A stretch of 64,000 nucleotides of DNA. It comes from Sulfurovum sp. GTDB taxonomy: Bacteria; Campylobacterota; Campylobacteria; Campylobacterales; Sulfurovaceae. A model generated the notes under the pieces. The model did not search any database. It saw only the letters and a program-made list of their open reading frames with translations, and was not told the DNA's origin. Shown here in pieces: positions 41,841 to 50,862 of this stretch (within the stretch, counting starts at the first letter, position 1; the number at the start of each line of letters is the position of its first letter). Both the position numbers and the translations under genes were made by a program. The DNA is taken from NCBI GenBank assembly GCA_027019175.1, contig JALUXB010000028.1, forward strand, positions 1-64,000, in the 5' to 3' direction.

Positions 41841-42688
41841 ATCATTCCCTTTTCACAGTCGAGGGTCTTGTCTTTTTCGATAACCCCTCTCTTGAGTATA
41901 CTTATTATTGCTGATAAATCTTTTAGTTTTCTATCAACAAGTTCAAGTAATTTTCTGTCACTTGAAGAGATGTGCTTTCTTTCTTCTTCATTGTGAGGAA
42001 AAGGGTGTTCTATACGGTTTCTGATATCTTTCAACTCTTTTATATGATCCACAGTATATTTGTTATCAAATTGTGAAAGACAGTCTGATAGATTTTTCCC
42101 GGCAGATTCGCTATTCCAATTATCAAAGATATTTCCCGCCACGCCCAAAGCTTCAATGGCTTTTATGTACTGAACATACTTTGTGGTTAAATTTTTAGCG
42201 CGAAGTCCATCAGCATAATTGGTATAAAATTTTTCGAATTTGTATGCATTTCTTATCAAATTTGAATTCAAGTTAAATTGTCTTTCAAATGATGCTTTTT
42301 GTGAAAAAAGACTTATCTTCCAAAAGCCAATACTGTTTGGTTCGACACTTATTAGCGATCCATCTCTAAAAATTTTTTCACAATCAAAAGCATCTATTCC
42401 ACAATCTGCAAGGATATAGTTTGAGACATATGTGCATAAATGGTATGCTTCATACTTTAAATCGTGAATATTATGTATACAAAATTTACCGCTTTTATCA
42501 TCACATGGACTATATTCGATATCACTGAAAACCACTTTCACTTCTGTGAGTAAAGCATCTTCTATACTTGCTTCAATGGCAGCGTTTTGAATGTCTGTCT
42601 TTACATCTAAATCTGAGTCATCGGCTATTGGAATATCTTTATTTGGCTTGAGAGTAAATATGACTTTTAGTGTACTCTTTTTCATCAT
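41837..42688 (-). CDS. HEPN-like domain protein within the hsd operon
   Basis: The 283-residue product has no signal or membrane segment. Its C-terminal part holds ELKDIRNRIEHPFPHNEEER, an R-x4-H motif (R223, H228) typical of HEPN nucleases, in an AT-rich gene unlike its neighbours. The N-terminal 130 residues are unrecognised. The start at 42688 was chosen because it forms an ATGA overlap with the hsdS stop and has GGGAG 5 nt upstream. It could be an RNase toxin or an abortive-infection effector tied to the restriction system. Confidence 0.65.
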   Translation of the reverse strand: MMKKSTLKVIFTLKPNKDIPIADDSDLDVKTDIQNAAIEASIEDALLTEVKVVFSDIEYSPCDDKSGKFCIHNIHDLKYEAYHLCTYVSNYILADCGIDAFDCEKIFRDGSLISVEPNSIGFWKISLFSQKASFERQFNLNSNLIRNAYKFEKFYTNYADGLRAKNLTTKYVQYIKAIEALGVAGNIFDNWNSESAGKNLSDCLSQFDNKYTVDHIKELKDIRNRIEHPFPHNEEERKHISSSDRKLLELVDRKLKDLSAIISILKRGVIEKDKTLDCEKGMI

Positions 42689-44076
42689 CCTTTCTCCCGT
42701 ACATCGCACCCCACCAGGGTCTCTTCTCTGACTTCGTCATTCACCTGAATCTTCCCCGTCACTGCTGCGCTTATGAGTGCCGTGCGGCGCTCTTTGAGGA
42801 GGGTGATGGCTTGCTTGGCTTTTTCGATGAGGGTGTCGATCTTGTTGGTTTGGGTGTCAAGGTAGTCAGCGATTTGTTCTTGTTCGTCCTGGTCAGGTAA
42901 AGCAAAAATAAAATTCCGGAAGTCTTCTTGTGCTAAGTTTTGCATACTTGAACTGGTGCCCTCACATACAGTTTGAATATAACCCCTATATATCCCTGTA
43001 AGCGTTAAATAGTGTACAAATACAGGAACAACGGACCTAAATATAACTTGCCATAGTCGATCAGGTAAGTAAATATTACAAGGTGCATATTCTACGAATC
43101 CAGCAGCACCAACAAGATCAGGAGTATTCATTCGACTAACTATTAAAGTATTTTCTTTTAATTGACATGACACACGCGATACTTCTGCTTTGAATACTGT
43201 CTTATTTTGAGAGGGATCAAACTTCCCAGTATAAACACAACTTGTCTTTAAGACACCGATTTCCTCATTTGATGCAGGGGTATCGGAAGCGTTAACACTT
43301 GTGCCTGATTCAATTCTGTGAATTACATATTTCATCTTTGTCACTTCCCAATGTTCCGGCACCTCACCCAGCCACGCAACCCCGCTCTCTTTCATCTTCG
43401 CATTGGGGTCAAGCCCTTTGGTGACGGCGTGGGAGATGAGTGCCTGCCGTTTCTCCTGCAGGAGTTCGATGAGCCGCTCCTGCTTGGCTATAAGCATGTC
43501 GATCTTGGCGGTTTCGCGGTCGAGGAAGTTGGCGATGGTGGTTTGCTCTTCGAGCGGAGGCGATGAAACAAAAATGTTTTTTAAGTCATCAGTACTAAAC
43601 CTGAATACCTTTAGCCCTGTGGCATATTTTCGCAACTCATTACAAAATACTCTTGAATAATAGTACAAATACTTTCCAAACAAGAGCTTATTGTATGGCT
43701 TCAACAGTATTTGTTCCCCACCTATCAAGCCCAACTCTTTCCTGTTATAAAAGCAAGAATGACCCAAGTCCTCGATAGTTTCAGATGTTGATACAAGAAT
43801 GGTATCACCTTGATGAACAACTTGGTTAGATTTGAAAAATTCACTATTAACATAAAAGTTGAAAGAATCATTAATTTCATCAACTTTATATGTCTTACCA
43901 TATTGCAAAGCAACAAAGTCACCTTTATTTAATAGTTCATCTTTTTTAAATCCTGTGTTGCCTCTAATGATTGTAGTGATCCAGTCAATTCGATACTTTT
44001 CCCAATACTCCGGCACCTCCCCCAACCACTCAACACCACTCTCCTTATACTTCGGATAGGGCTTGTATCTACTCAC
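42685..44076 (-). CDS. hsdS: Type I restriction enzyme, S (specificity) subunit
   Basis: HsdS sets the DNA target. The 463-residue product has the duplicated plan: [15 protein letters not shown] starting target domain 1, a conserved helix at about 178-220 ([20 protein letters not shown]), [15 protein letters not shown] starting target domain 2, and a second helix at about 400-440 ([20 protein letters not shown]). The two target domains are AT-rich and the conserved parts GC-richer, as expected for exchanged recognition cassettes. It overlaps hsdM by 4 nt. Confidence 0.95.
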   Translation of the reverse strand: MSRYKPYPKYKESGVEWLGEVPEYWEKYRIDWITTIIRGNTGFKKDELLNKGDFVALQYGKTYKVDEINDSFNFYVNSEFFKSNQVVHQGDTILVSTSETIEDLGHSCFYNRKELGLIGGEQILLKPYNKLLFGKYLYYYSRVFCNELRKYATGLKVFRFSTDDLKNIFVSSPPLEEQTTIANFLDRETAKIDMLIAKQERLIELLQEKRQALISHAVTKGLDPNAKMKESGVAWLGEVPEHWEVTKMKYVIHRIESGTSVNASDTPASNEEIGVLKTSCVYTGKFDPSQNKTVFKAEVSRVSCQLKENTLIVSRMNTPDLVGAAGFVEYAPCNIYLPDRLWQVIFRSVVPVFVHYLTLTGIYRGYIQTVCEGTSSSMQNLAQEDFRNFIFALPDQDEQEQIADYLDTQTNKIDTLIEKAKQAITLLKERRTALISAAVTGKIQVNDEVREETLVGCDVREKG

Positions 44077-46028
44077 GCCTTGATCTCCCCAAGCAGCGCT
44101 ATGATCTCTTCTGTCACCTTGTCCAGCTCTTCATCTATCTCCTCAAGCGGTCGTGGCGGCGTGTACTCGTAGAAGTGGCGGTTGAACGGTATTTCGTAAC
44201 CGACAACGCCCACTTTCCCGTCTTTTTCATCCACCTTCTTCTCGTCTATCCACGCCAGTGGCACATGCGGCTTGACCTCTCGCTCAAAGTAGTCGTAGAT
44301 GTCCTCTTTGAGCGGTACATTTTCGTAGTCACGCAGGTCAGGATCGGGCTCAAGTTTGCCTTTCTTGTCGCGGCAGAGTGCCGCTTCGTCGTCGTGTTCG
44401 CCCAGATGCTTTTGCAGCAGCTTGAGCTGTGCGGCGGTGAGTTTGATGCCAAGCTTCTCGACAAATACTTCACGGTCGGTGATCTTCTCTTCGTCCATCT
44501 TCGAGAGGGCTTCGAGCACCTCCCCTTGCAGGCTTTCGTTCCATTTCCTGAACGCCTTGTTCGCCTTGAGTGCCTCGATGCGTGTCTCATCGTGCGGGTA
44601 GAAGCTCAGTTGCAGCGGTCGCTCTACAGTGATGCGACGGTAGCCAAAATCGGTGGTATCAAAAATCTTGCTCACCTTCGACTCCGCAAACTCACCATAG
44701 ATGCGCACTATCTCTTCTATCTGCTTCTCGCTGATCTGCTTGCGCTTGCTGCCAAGAGACTTGCGCATAGGCTCAAACATATCGCTCGCATTGACAAGCT
44801 GCACCTTGCCTTTGCGTTCAGGTGCTTTGTGGTTGGAGAGTATCCAGATGTAGGTGGCGATGCCGGTGTTGAAGAACATATCGGTCGGCATAGCGACGAT
44901 GGCTTCAAGCAGGTCGTTTTCAAGAATGTAGCGACGTATCTCGCTCTCGCCGCTGCCTGCCCCTCCGGTAAAGAGCGGTGAACCGTTGAGGATGATCCCT
45001 ATACGGCTGCCGCCCTCCTGCGGCGAGCGCATTTTAGATATGAGATGGAGCAGGAAAAGGAGTGAACCGTCACTCACCCTTGGCAGTCCGGGACCGAACC
45101 TGCCGTTGTAGCCTTGCTCCTCGTGCTCCTTGACGACCGCTTTTTGCACCTTTTTCCACTCCACGCCAAAGGGCGGATTGGAGAGCATATAGTCGAACTT
45201 CTGGTCTGCCAGGAGGTCGTTGCTGAGGGTGTTGCCGTGTTTGATGTTCTCGACCTTCTGCCCTTTGATGAGCATATCGGCTTTACAGATGGCATAGGAC
45301 TCTCCGTTGAGCTCCTGACCGAATGTCACCAGTGTGGCATCAGGGTTGATCTCGTGGATATACTCTGTTCCACTGGTAAGGAATCCGCCCGTTCCGGCTG
45401 TCGGATCGTAGAGACTGCGGACAATGCACGGCTTGGTGAGTACCTCGTCATCGGTGGAGAAAAGCAGGGATGTGGTCAGGCGCACAATGTCACGAGGCGT
45501 AAAGTGCTCTCCCGCTGTCTCGTTGGATGCTTCGGCGAACATACGGATGAGCTCTTCAAAAACGATACCCATCTGATGGTTGCTCACACGGTCGGGGTGC
45601 AGGTCTACAGAAGCGAACTTCTCTACAATAAGATAGAGCAGGTTGGTCTCTTCGAGTTTGTCCAACTGCACACTGAACTCATACTTCTCGAAAATCTCCC
45701 TTGCGTTGGGACTGAAGCTGTTGATGTAGCTCTCTATGTTCTCCCGCAGGTTGTTCGGGTCGCTCATCAGCTTGGAAAGCGTGTACTTGGATGTGTTGTA
45801 GAAGTTGTGCCCCGACTTGCGCACCAGAATCTTCTCGAGCGGTATGCCAAGCTCCTTGCGTGCTTCGTACTCTTCAAGCACTGCATCTCTTGTCGGCTCC
45901 AATACACACTCCAGACGGCGCAGCAGTGTAAAGGGCAGGACAACTTTGCCATAATCTGATTGTTTATAGTCACCGCGAAGCAGGTCTGCCGTGCTCCAGA
46001 TGAGTGATGAGAGTGATGGTTGTGTCAT
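44073..46028 (-). CDS. hsdM: Type I restriction enzyme, M (methyltransferase) subunit
   Basis: HsdM methylates adenine in the HsdS target. The 651-residue product has the SAM motif [16 protein letters not shown] near 208 and the catalytic [11 protein letters not shown] near 283, the N6-adenine pattern. The N-terminal helical domain reads [20 protein letters not shown]. It is longer than E. coli HsdM, with a C-terminal extension ([19 protein letters not shown]). It is the first gene of the operon. Confidence 0.95.
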   Translation of the reverse strand: MTQPSLSSLIWSTADLLRGDYKQSDYGKVVLPFTLLRRLECVLEPTRDAVLEEYEARKELGIPLEKILVRKSGHNFYNTSKYTLSKLMSDPNNLRENIESYINSFSPNAREIFEKYEFSVQLDKLEETNLLYLIVEKFASVDLHPDRVSNHQMGIVFEELIRMFAEASNETAGEHFTPRDIVRLTTSLLFSTDDEVLTKPCIVRSLYDPTAGTGGFLTSGTEYIHEINPDATLVTFGQELNGESYAICKADMLIKGQKVENIKHGNTLSNDLLADQKFDYMLSNPPFGVEWKKVQKAVVKEHEEQGYNGRFGPGLPRVSDGSLLFLLHLISKMRSPQEGGSRIGIILNGSPLFTGGAGSGESEIRRYILENDLLEAIVAMPTDMFFNTGIATYIWILSNHKAPERKGKVQLVNASDMFEPMRKSLGSKRKQISEKQIEEIVRIYGEFAESKVSKIFDTTDFGYRRITVERPLQLSFYPHDETRIEALKANKAFRKWNESLQGEVLEALSKMDEEKITDREVFVEKLGIKLTAAQLKLLQKHLGEHDDEAALCRDKKGKLEPDPDLRDYENVPLKEDIYDYFEREVKPHVPLAWIDEKKVDEKDGKVGVVGYEIPFNRHFYEYTPPRPLEEIDEELDKVTEEIIALLGEIKA

Positions 46029-46060
46029 AGATCGCCCGCCTTGTATGTTTACTTGTAGAG

Positions 46061-46066
46061 ATTATA
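46061..46066 (-). promoter_or_regulatory. -10 box of the hsd operon
   Basis: Minus-strand TATAAT gives a start near 46054 and a leader of 26 nt before the hsdM ATG. Confidence 0.55.
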
Positions 46067-46129
46067 GCAAATCTTGTTAATAGCAGAGACGTGTGTCATG
46101 CGGCTAACCAGTCAAACATCACTTTAAGC

Positions 46130-46135
46130 TATAAT
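46130..46135 (+). promoter_or_regulatory. -10 box of the leucine-rich-repeat gene
   Basis: TATAAT lies 69 bp before the ATG at 46204. The leader contains AAGGAG at 46190-46195. Confidence 0.5.
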
Positions 46136-46203
46136 GTGTGCATGCATTATAAAGAGGTGGCTGCCGGGAATGGTTAGTGCACTCTAAAAAGGAGACTGTT
46201 CCC

Positions 46204-46695
46204 ATGACACCGGAAGAAACGGCACAGCAACGTATTGTGCTTTGCAAGAAAGAACAGCGGGAGTGGCTTGACCTGAGTGCTCTTGGGTTGACGCAGATTC
46301 CTGCTGAGGTCAGTGAGCTTGTATGGCTGAAGCGTCTTTCACTTTCCAAAAACGACATCGATTCCATTGAGGGGCTGGCTCCCTTGACGCAGCTGCACAA
46401 GCTTGCCTTTTCGCACAACCGCATCAGTGATCTTTCGCCGCTTGCGGGAAATGAACGGCTGAAGTTCCTTTTTATGAAACACAACCGGGTAAAGTCGGTG
46501 GATGTATTGGGAATGCTTGGAACACTGAAGAAGATCGATGCGCACCATAATTACATCGAAAATATCGATGCTCTGGCTGGTCTGCCAAAACTGGTTTACC
46601 TGGATGTATCGTACAACAACATTGAAAATCTTGATGTGGTAAAAAAGATGAGGTTGAAATGGTTTAATGGGAAGTGTCAAATGTGTCAGTGGTGA
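46204..46695 (+). CDS. Leucine-rich-repeat protein
   Basis: The 163-residue product has about five repeats of the 22-residue SDS22/internalin type: LKRLSLSKNDIDSIEGLAPL, LHKLAFSHNRISDLSPLAGN, LKFLFMKHNRVKSVDVLGML, LKKIDAHHNYIENIDALAGL and LVYLDVSYNNIENLDVVKKM. No signal peptide is seen. The ATG at 46204 has AAGGAG at 8-nt spacing. Its last two codons and stop overlap the 3' end of the first tRNA-Glu gene on the other strand. The partner is unknown. Confidence 0.85.
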   Translation: MTPEETAQQRIVLCKKEQREWLDLSALGLTQIPAEVSELVWLKRLSLSKNDIDSIEGLAPLTQLHKLAFSHNRISDLSPLAGNERLKFLFMKHNRVKSVDVLGMLGTLKKIDAHHNYIENIDALAGLPKLVYLDVSYNNIENLDVVKKMRLKWFNGKCQMCQW

Positions 46696-46764
46696 CCCCT
46701 AGGAGACTCGAACTCCTGTGGCATGGATGAAAACCATGAATCCTAACCGCTAGATGAAGGGGCC
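46690..46764 (-). tRNA. tRNA-Glu (anticodon TTC), copy 1
   Basis: Read on the minus strand it starts GGCCCCT, has anticodon stem CATGG/CCATG around TTTTCAT (anticodon TTC), T arm GAGTTCGAGTCTC and ends AGGGGTC plus ACCA. It is identical to the copy 100 bp downstream. Its encoded CCA end overlaps the 3' end of the leucine-rich-repeat gene. Confidence 0.95.
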
Positions 46765-46789
46765 GCACATAACAAAAACAAGTATCAAG

Positions 46790-46864
46790 TGGTGACCCCT
46801 AGGAGACTCGAACTCCTGTGGCATGGATGAAAACCATGAATCCTAACCGCTAGATGAAGGGGCC
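46790..46864 (-). tRNA. tRNA-Glu (anticodon TTC), copy 2
   Basis: The 75-nt gene is identical to copy 1, with a 100-bp period and a 25-bp spacer, a recent tandem duplication or a gene-converted pair. Confidence 0.95.
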
Positions 46865-46924
46865 ATTGACAACTTGTGGACGGAATTATATAAACTGATG
46901 CCTTAAATCACTCTTAACATTTGC

Positions 46925-46930
46925 TATAAT
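46925..46930 (+). promoter_or_regulatory. -10 box of the lipoprotein-nfo unit
   Basis: TATAAT gives a start near 46937, with AAGGAG at 46947-46952 before the ATG at 46957. Confidence 0.55.
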
Positions 46931-46956
46931 TTTGCTAAAAATTGAGAAGGAGATGG

Positions 46957-47448
46957 ATGAAACGGTATTGGTACGGTATTGTGGTACTGTTTGCAGTATT
47001 GCTGCAGGGGTGTGGCGAAGCCCCTAAACTTAAAGGAGAGAGCGCGATGATCGTGCTGAAGACACCGGCAATGAAGTATGCCGACATGGGGTTTATATAT
47101 GCAACCCCGTCAGAGGTAAAAGCGGAGATCTACGGCAGTGGTCAGGCGCTTTTTACACTGCGCATCACGCCCCAAAGTGTCTGTACGAGCCGTTTTGCCT
47201 GCCTTGACAGAAGAAGTTTCAATGCCCGAATGCTCTCTGCGAATTATCCGGACGATACACTCGAACGCATTTTTCGGGCAAAACCTCTCTTTAATGGAAA
47301 AAATGTCGTAAAAAAACGTAACGGCTTTACACAAAAACTTTTGATGCCGGGAAAATACAATATTGAATACACGGTTTTCAATAATGAGACGGTTTTTCGT
47401 GATACAATCAATCAAATTCTCATAAAAATCAAACGGATGCGAGGTTAA
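46957..47448 (+). CDS. Small lipoprotein of unknown function
   Basis: The 163-residue product has a lipoprotein signal peptide ([20 protein letters not shown], lipobox LQGC), then a beta-rich periplasmic domain with motifs [20 protein letters not shown] and [14 protein letters not shown]. The first part contains a KxADxGF-like stretch but I recognise no named family. The ATG at 46957 follows AAGGAG by 4 nt. It lies 1 nt before nfo. Confidence 0.7.
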   Translation: MKRYWYGIVVLFAVLLQGCGEAPKLKGESAMIVLKTPAMKYADMGFIYATPSEVKAEIYGSGQALFTLRITPQSVCTSRFACLDRRSFNARMLSANYPDDTLERIFRAKPLFNGKNVVKKRNGFTQKLLMPGKYNIEYTVFNNETVFRDTINQILIKIKRMRG

Positions 47449-47449
47449 A

Positions 47450-48340
47450 ATGAAGTATGTCGGAGCACATGTGAGTGCCAGTGGGGGTGTGGAGAACGCA
47501 CCGCTCAATGCCATGGCAATAGGAGCAAAAGCCTTTGCCCTTTTTACAAAAAATCAGCGCCAGTGGGTTGCCAAACCGTTGACGCAGGAGTCGATTGACG
47601 CGTTTAAAGCCAACCTTGAAAAGAGCGGTATTCTCCCCAAACACGTGTTGCCGCACGACTCCTACCTTATCAATCTCGGGCATCCTGAAGCAGAGAAACT
47701 TGAAAAATCACGTACGGCGTTCATTGATGAACTGGAGCGCTGTGCGCAGCTGGGGCTTGACAAGCTCAACTTTCATCCGGGTTCGCATCTGGTGAAGATC
47801 CCCAAGTGCGATCCGCACTACGAAGAGAAGCTGATGGAAGCCGAACTGCACTGTCTGGATGTCATTGCCGAGTCGATGAATCTTGCCATTGAAGCGACGG
47901 CAGGGTCGGATGTTAAACTGGTCATTGAGAACACTGCAGGGCAGGGGAGCAACCTCGGCTACAAGTTTGAGCATCTCTCTTATCTGATTGACAGAGTCGA
48001 TGACAAGAGCCGTGTGGGTGTCTGTCTTGACACCTGCCATACGTTTACGGCCGGGTACGACCTGCGTACCCGCGAAGCGTACGATGAAACGATGGATGCC
48101 TTCGGGCGCATTGTCGGATTTGAATATTTGATGGGCATGCACATCAACGACTCCAAGCCGCCGCTTGGTTCACGGGTGGATCGCCACCAGTCACTGGGGC
48201 TGGGAGAGATCGGCTGGGATGCATTCAAATTCATCATGAATGATCCGCGTATGGATGATATTCCGCTGATACTGGAGACGATCAACGAAGAGATTTGGCC
48301 GGAGGAGATAAAAGCGCTTTATGCGCTTGTCGAAGCATAG
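47450..48340 (+). CDS. nfo: Endonuclease IV
   Basis: Nfo cleaves abasic sites in DNA base-excision repair. The 296-residue TIM-barrel product has [22 protein letters not shown]-like [59 protein letters not shown] and [13 protein letters not shown], which contain the tri-zinc ligands. The length matches the family. Confidence 0.96.
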   Translation: MKYVGAHVSASGGVENAPLNAMAIGAKAFALFTKNQRQWVAKPLTQESIDAFKANLEKSGILPKHVLPHDSYLINLGHPEAEKLEKSRTAFIDELERCAQLGLDKLNFHPGSHLVKIPKCDPHYEEKLMEAELHCLDVIAESMNLAIEATAGSDVKLVIENTAGQGSNLGYKFEHLSYLIDRVDDKSRVGVCLDTCHTFTAGYDLRTREAYDETMDAFGRIVGFEYLMGMHINDSKPPLGSRVDRHQSLGLGEIGWDAFKFIMNDPRMDDIPLILETINEEIWPEEIKALYALVEA

Positions 48341-48371
48341 TGTTTAAATTAAAAAGAGGAGGAGTGGAACA

Positions 48372-49637
48372 ATGAAAATAAAATTTGCCTATCTGTTTAT
48401 TGCGGTATCGGCATTTGTGCTGATGGGGTGTGGCGGAGCGGACAGCCTGGATCAGCCGGACAAGGAGGAGGTGACAGGGGGAGAAGTCGTTGTTGACTTC
48501 GACGCGCAGACAATGCGTAATGTACTTGTTTCCAAAGAAGCGATTCCTGCAGACTATAATAAACCGGTCTATGGGTATAAAGCGTACAAAATCCCATATG
48601 AAACGACTGATGAAGAGGGCAACCGTATCGAGGTTTCAGGTCTGATGGTCGTACCGACAGGTGTGCCTGAGGCAATGAAACAAATAGGCTTTTCTCTGGT
48701 CAGTGATTCGCATGGTACCATCTTTGCCAATGCCGAAGCCCCCACGGTCATAGCAGAAACGACCAACAGTCCGGATGGTGCGCCTGTCATCCTTACCGCA
48801 CTGAGCGGCTTTGTTACTTTGCAGGCAGACTACATCGGTTTTGGTGATTCTCTGGGACACTACCATCCCTACCTTTTAAAAAGCTCTTCTGCCGCAACGA
48901 CCGTTGATTTTATCAATGCGGCACGTGCATTTGCAGCCAACAACGGTATTCCGCTCAACGGTCAGCTTTTTGTAACCGGTTACAGTGAAGGCGGTCATGT
49001 TGCCATGGCCGCACTGCAGACATTGGAGAATGAGGGAGAACCGGTTGCCTTTGCCGCACCGATGGCCGGACCTTATATGCTTGACCGTATGGGACAGGGG
49101 GTGCTTGCATCCAATGCCCTTCCCGTTCCCTCTTTTATTGCCGACGTGGCATACGCTTTTGCTGTGAGATACGGGGTCAATGTTGATACGCTTGTGAAAG
49201 AACCGTATGCCTCGGCATTGCCCGGGCTGTTTGACGGCAGTAAGGCAAGACCTGAAATCGATGCACAGTTGACACATGTCACAACAGACCTTTTTACGGC
49301 CGATGCCATCAACCGTTTAACTTCACTTGACAATACTTACTGGTTTACACAGACATTGCAGTTAAACAGTACAGCTTACTGGGGACCGCAAACACCTACC
49401 AGACTGGTACAGTGTATGGGGGATGATGTCATTCCTTTTGCCATGTCAACAGGAACAGCGTCTGTCATGCGTGACAATTTTGGTGCGGCAGATATCGGTG
49501 TAATTCCGGTTGAAGTGGCCATTACAGGGGATGTCAATACTTCTATCCGTCTGGGGCATGCAGATTGTGCGACACCGGCTTATGGGGTAGTGTCGAAGAT
49601 TTTTGCAGATGTACGTAAAGCTACAATAGGATATTAG
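48372..49637 (+). CDS. Lipase/esterase-like lipoprotein (alpha/beta hydrolase)
   Basis: The 421-residue product has a lipobox (FVLMGCGGADS) after a signal peptide, so it is membrane-anchored and exported. The nucleophile elbow is VTGYSEGGHVAM at about 200-212. Upstream, TLQADYIGFGDSLGHYHPYL resembles secretory lipases, and the late RLGHADC segment may supply the catalytic histidine. It lies directly before a FadL-type porin and FadD, which suggests release of fatty acids for import. Confidence 0.75.
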   Translation: MKIKFAYLFIAVSAFVLMGCGGADSLDQPDKEEVTGGEVVVDFDAQTMRNVLVSKEAIPADYNKPVYGYKAYKIPYETTDEEGNRIEVSGLMVVPTGVPEAMKQIGFSLVSDSHGTIFANAEAPTVIAETTNSPDGAPVILTALSGFVTLQADYIGFGDSLGHYHPYLLKSSSAATTVDFINAARAFAANNGIPLNGQLFVTGYSEGGHVAMAALQTLENEGEPVAFAAPMAGPYMLDRMGQGVLASNALPVPSFIADVAYAFAVRYGVNVDTLVKEPYASALPGLFDGSKARPEIDAQLTHVTTDLFTADAINRLTSLDNTYWFTQTLQLNSTAYWGPQTPTRLVQCMGDDVIPFAMSTGTASVMRDNFGAADIGVIPVEVAITGDVNTSIRLGHADCATPAYGVVSKIFADVRKATIGY

Positions 49638-49646
49638 GAGATGATG

Positions 49647-50861
49647 ATGAAAAAAATAGTATTACTTTCCAGTGCTGCGATCAGTGTTTTGACTGCCGCG
49701 GCGTACAAGCTTCCGGAACAGTCGGTCAATTCTATGGCGCTGAGTGCAGCCTATGTGGCGCATACGACACAGGCAGACACTGCCTACTTCAACCCTGCCA
49801 ACATGGCGTTTATGGGAGAGAAACAATATCTTGACGGTGCGGTGACACTTATCAATCTCCCCTCTATCGAGTACTATAACATTGCGAAGACCAAAGAGGA
49901 AAATATCATTATTCCCTCGCTTCACTATGTCTCTGCCCCTATGGGTGATTTTAGATGGGGGGTCAGTATGGTGGTACCGGGAGGCCTTTCAAAGCGATGG
50001 GATGAACAGCCCGGAAAGCTTTTCGCACAGGAGTTTACCCTTGAGAATGTCGAACTCAATCCGGTATTTTCCTATAAGATCAACGATCAGTTCGCTATAG
50101 GTGGCGGTTTACGGGTCGTTTACAGCAGTGGTGTTGTCAAAAGTGACGGACGGGACGGCACACCCTATCCGATTGCACGGGATATGAAAGGTGATACATT
50201 TGAATTTGGTTACAACCTTGCATTGACCTACCGTCCCACAGAAGATATCAATGTAGGGGTGACCTACCGTTCCAATATCGACCTTGAAGAAGAAGGTAAG
50301 GCCAACCTTTATCTCGGGAGTATCGGTACCCAATATGATGCAAGCGTGACCGTACCGCTGCCTGCAGCACTCAATATTGCCGTCTCCAAAACATGGGACA
50401 AGACCTTTACGCTGGAGTTTGGCTATGAGAGAACCTTCTGGTCAACCTATAAGCAGCTCGATTTTCAATACAGTCAGCCTGTGACAAACCCAATTTTGAA
50501 ACAGGCATTTGACAACCCTATTCCAAAGCACTGGAAAGATACCAATACGTACAAAATCGGTGCGACAATGGTGATGGACAAGATTACGGTTATGATGGGC
50601 TTTGCGATTGACGAGACACCTATTCCGGATGAAACACTCAGTTTCGAACTGCCTGACAGTGATGCGAAAGTATTTTCTATGGGGTTCCGGTATCAGCAGA
50701 CAGAAAACCTGTCATGGGGTGCGGCATTTCTGTACGATGCCAAAGAGGCACGATCGATCGCCAAAGGTGTATCGGACAACCCGGTCATCAATGCAAACGG
50801 TGCGAGTTTCAGTGGAGGCGGTGCCTACCTGACAACGCTGGGGCTCTCTTACGAGTTCTAA
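49647..50861 (+). CDS. OmpP1/FadL-family outer-membrane transporter
   Basis: FadL proteins import long-chain fatty acids and other hydrophobic compounds. The product (about 404 residues from the third ATG, 49647, chosen for AGGAG spacing) has a signal peptide and the mature N-terminus AYKLPEQSVNSMALSAAYVA, then DTAYFNPANMAFM, a FadL hatch-type motif. It ends with LTTLGLSYEF, a barrel-terminal F. It is 3-9 nt after the lipase gene and 1 nt before fadD. Confidence 0.88.
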   Translation: MKKIVLLSSAAISVLTAAAYKLPEQSVNSMALSAAYVAHTTQADTAYFNPANMAFMGEKQYLDGAVTLINLPSIEYYNIAKTKEENIIIPSLHYVSAPMGDFRWGVSMVVPGGLSKRWDEQPGKLFAQEFTLENVELNPVFSYKINDQFAIGGGLRVVYSSGVVKSDGRDGTPYPIARDMKGDTFEFGYNLALTYRPTEDINVGVTYRSNIDLEEEGKANLYLGSIGTQYDASVTVPLPAALNIAVSKTWDKTFTLEFGYERTFWSTYKQLDFQYSQPVTNPILKQAFDNPIPKHWKDTNTYKIGATMVMDKITVMMGFAIDETPIPDETLSFELPDSDAKVFSMGFRYQQTENLSWGAAFLYDAKEARSIAKGVSDNPVINANGASFSGGGAYLTTLGLSYEF

Positions 50862-50862
50862 G

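Noticed and set aside
46690-46864. Attachment site or integrative element at tRNA-Glu
   Set aside because: No integrase, excisionase or phage gene is visible nearby and the repeat is a whole tRNA gene, not a partial att-type copy.
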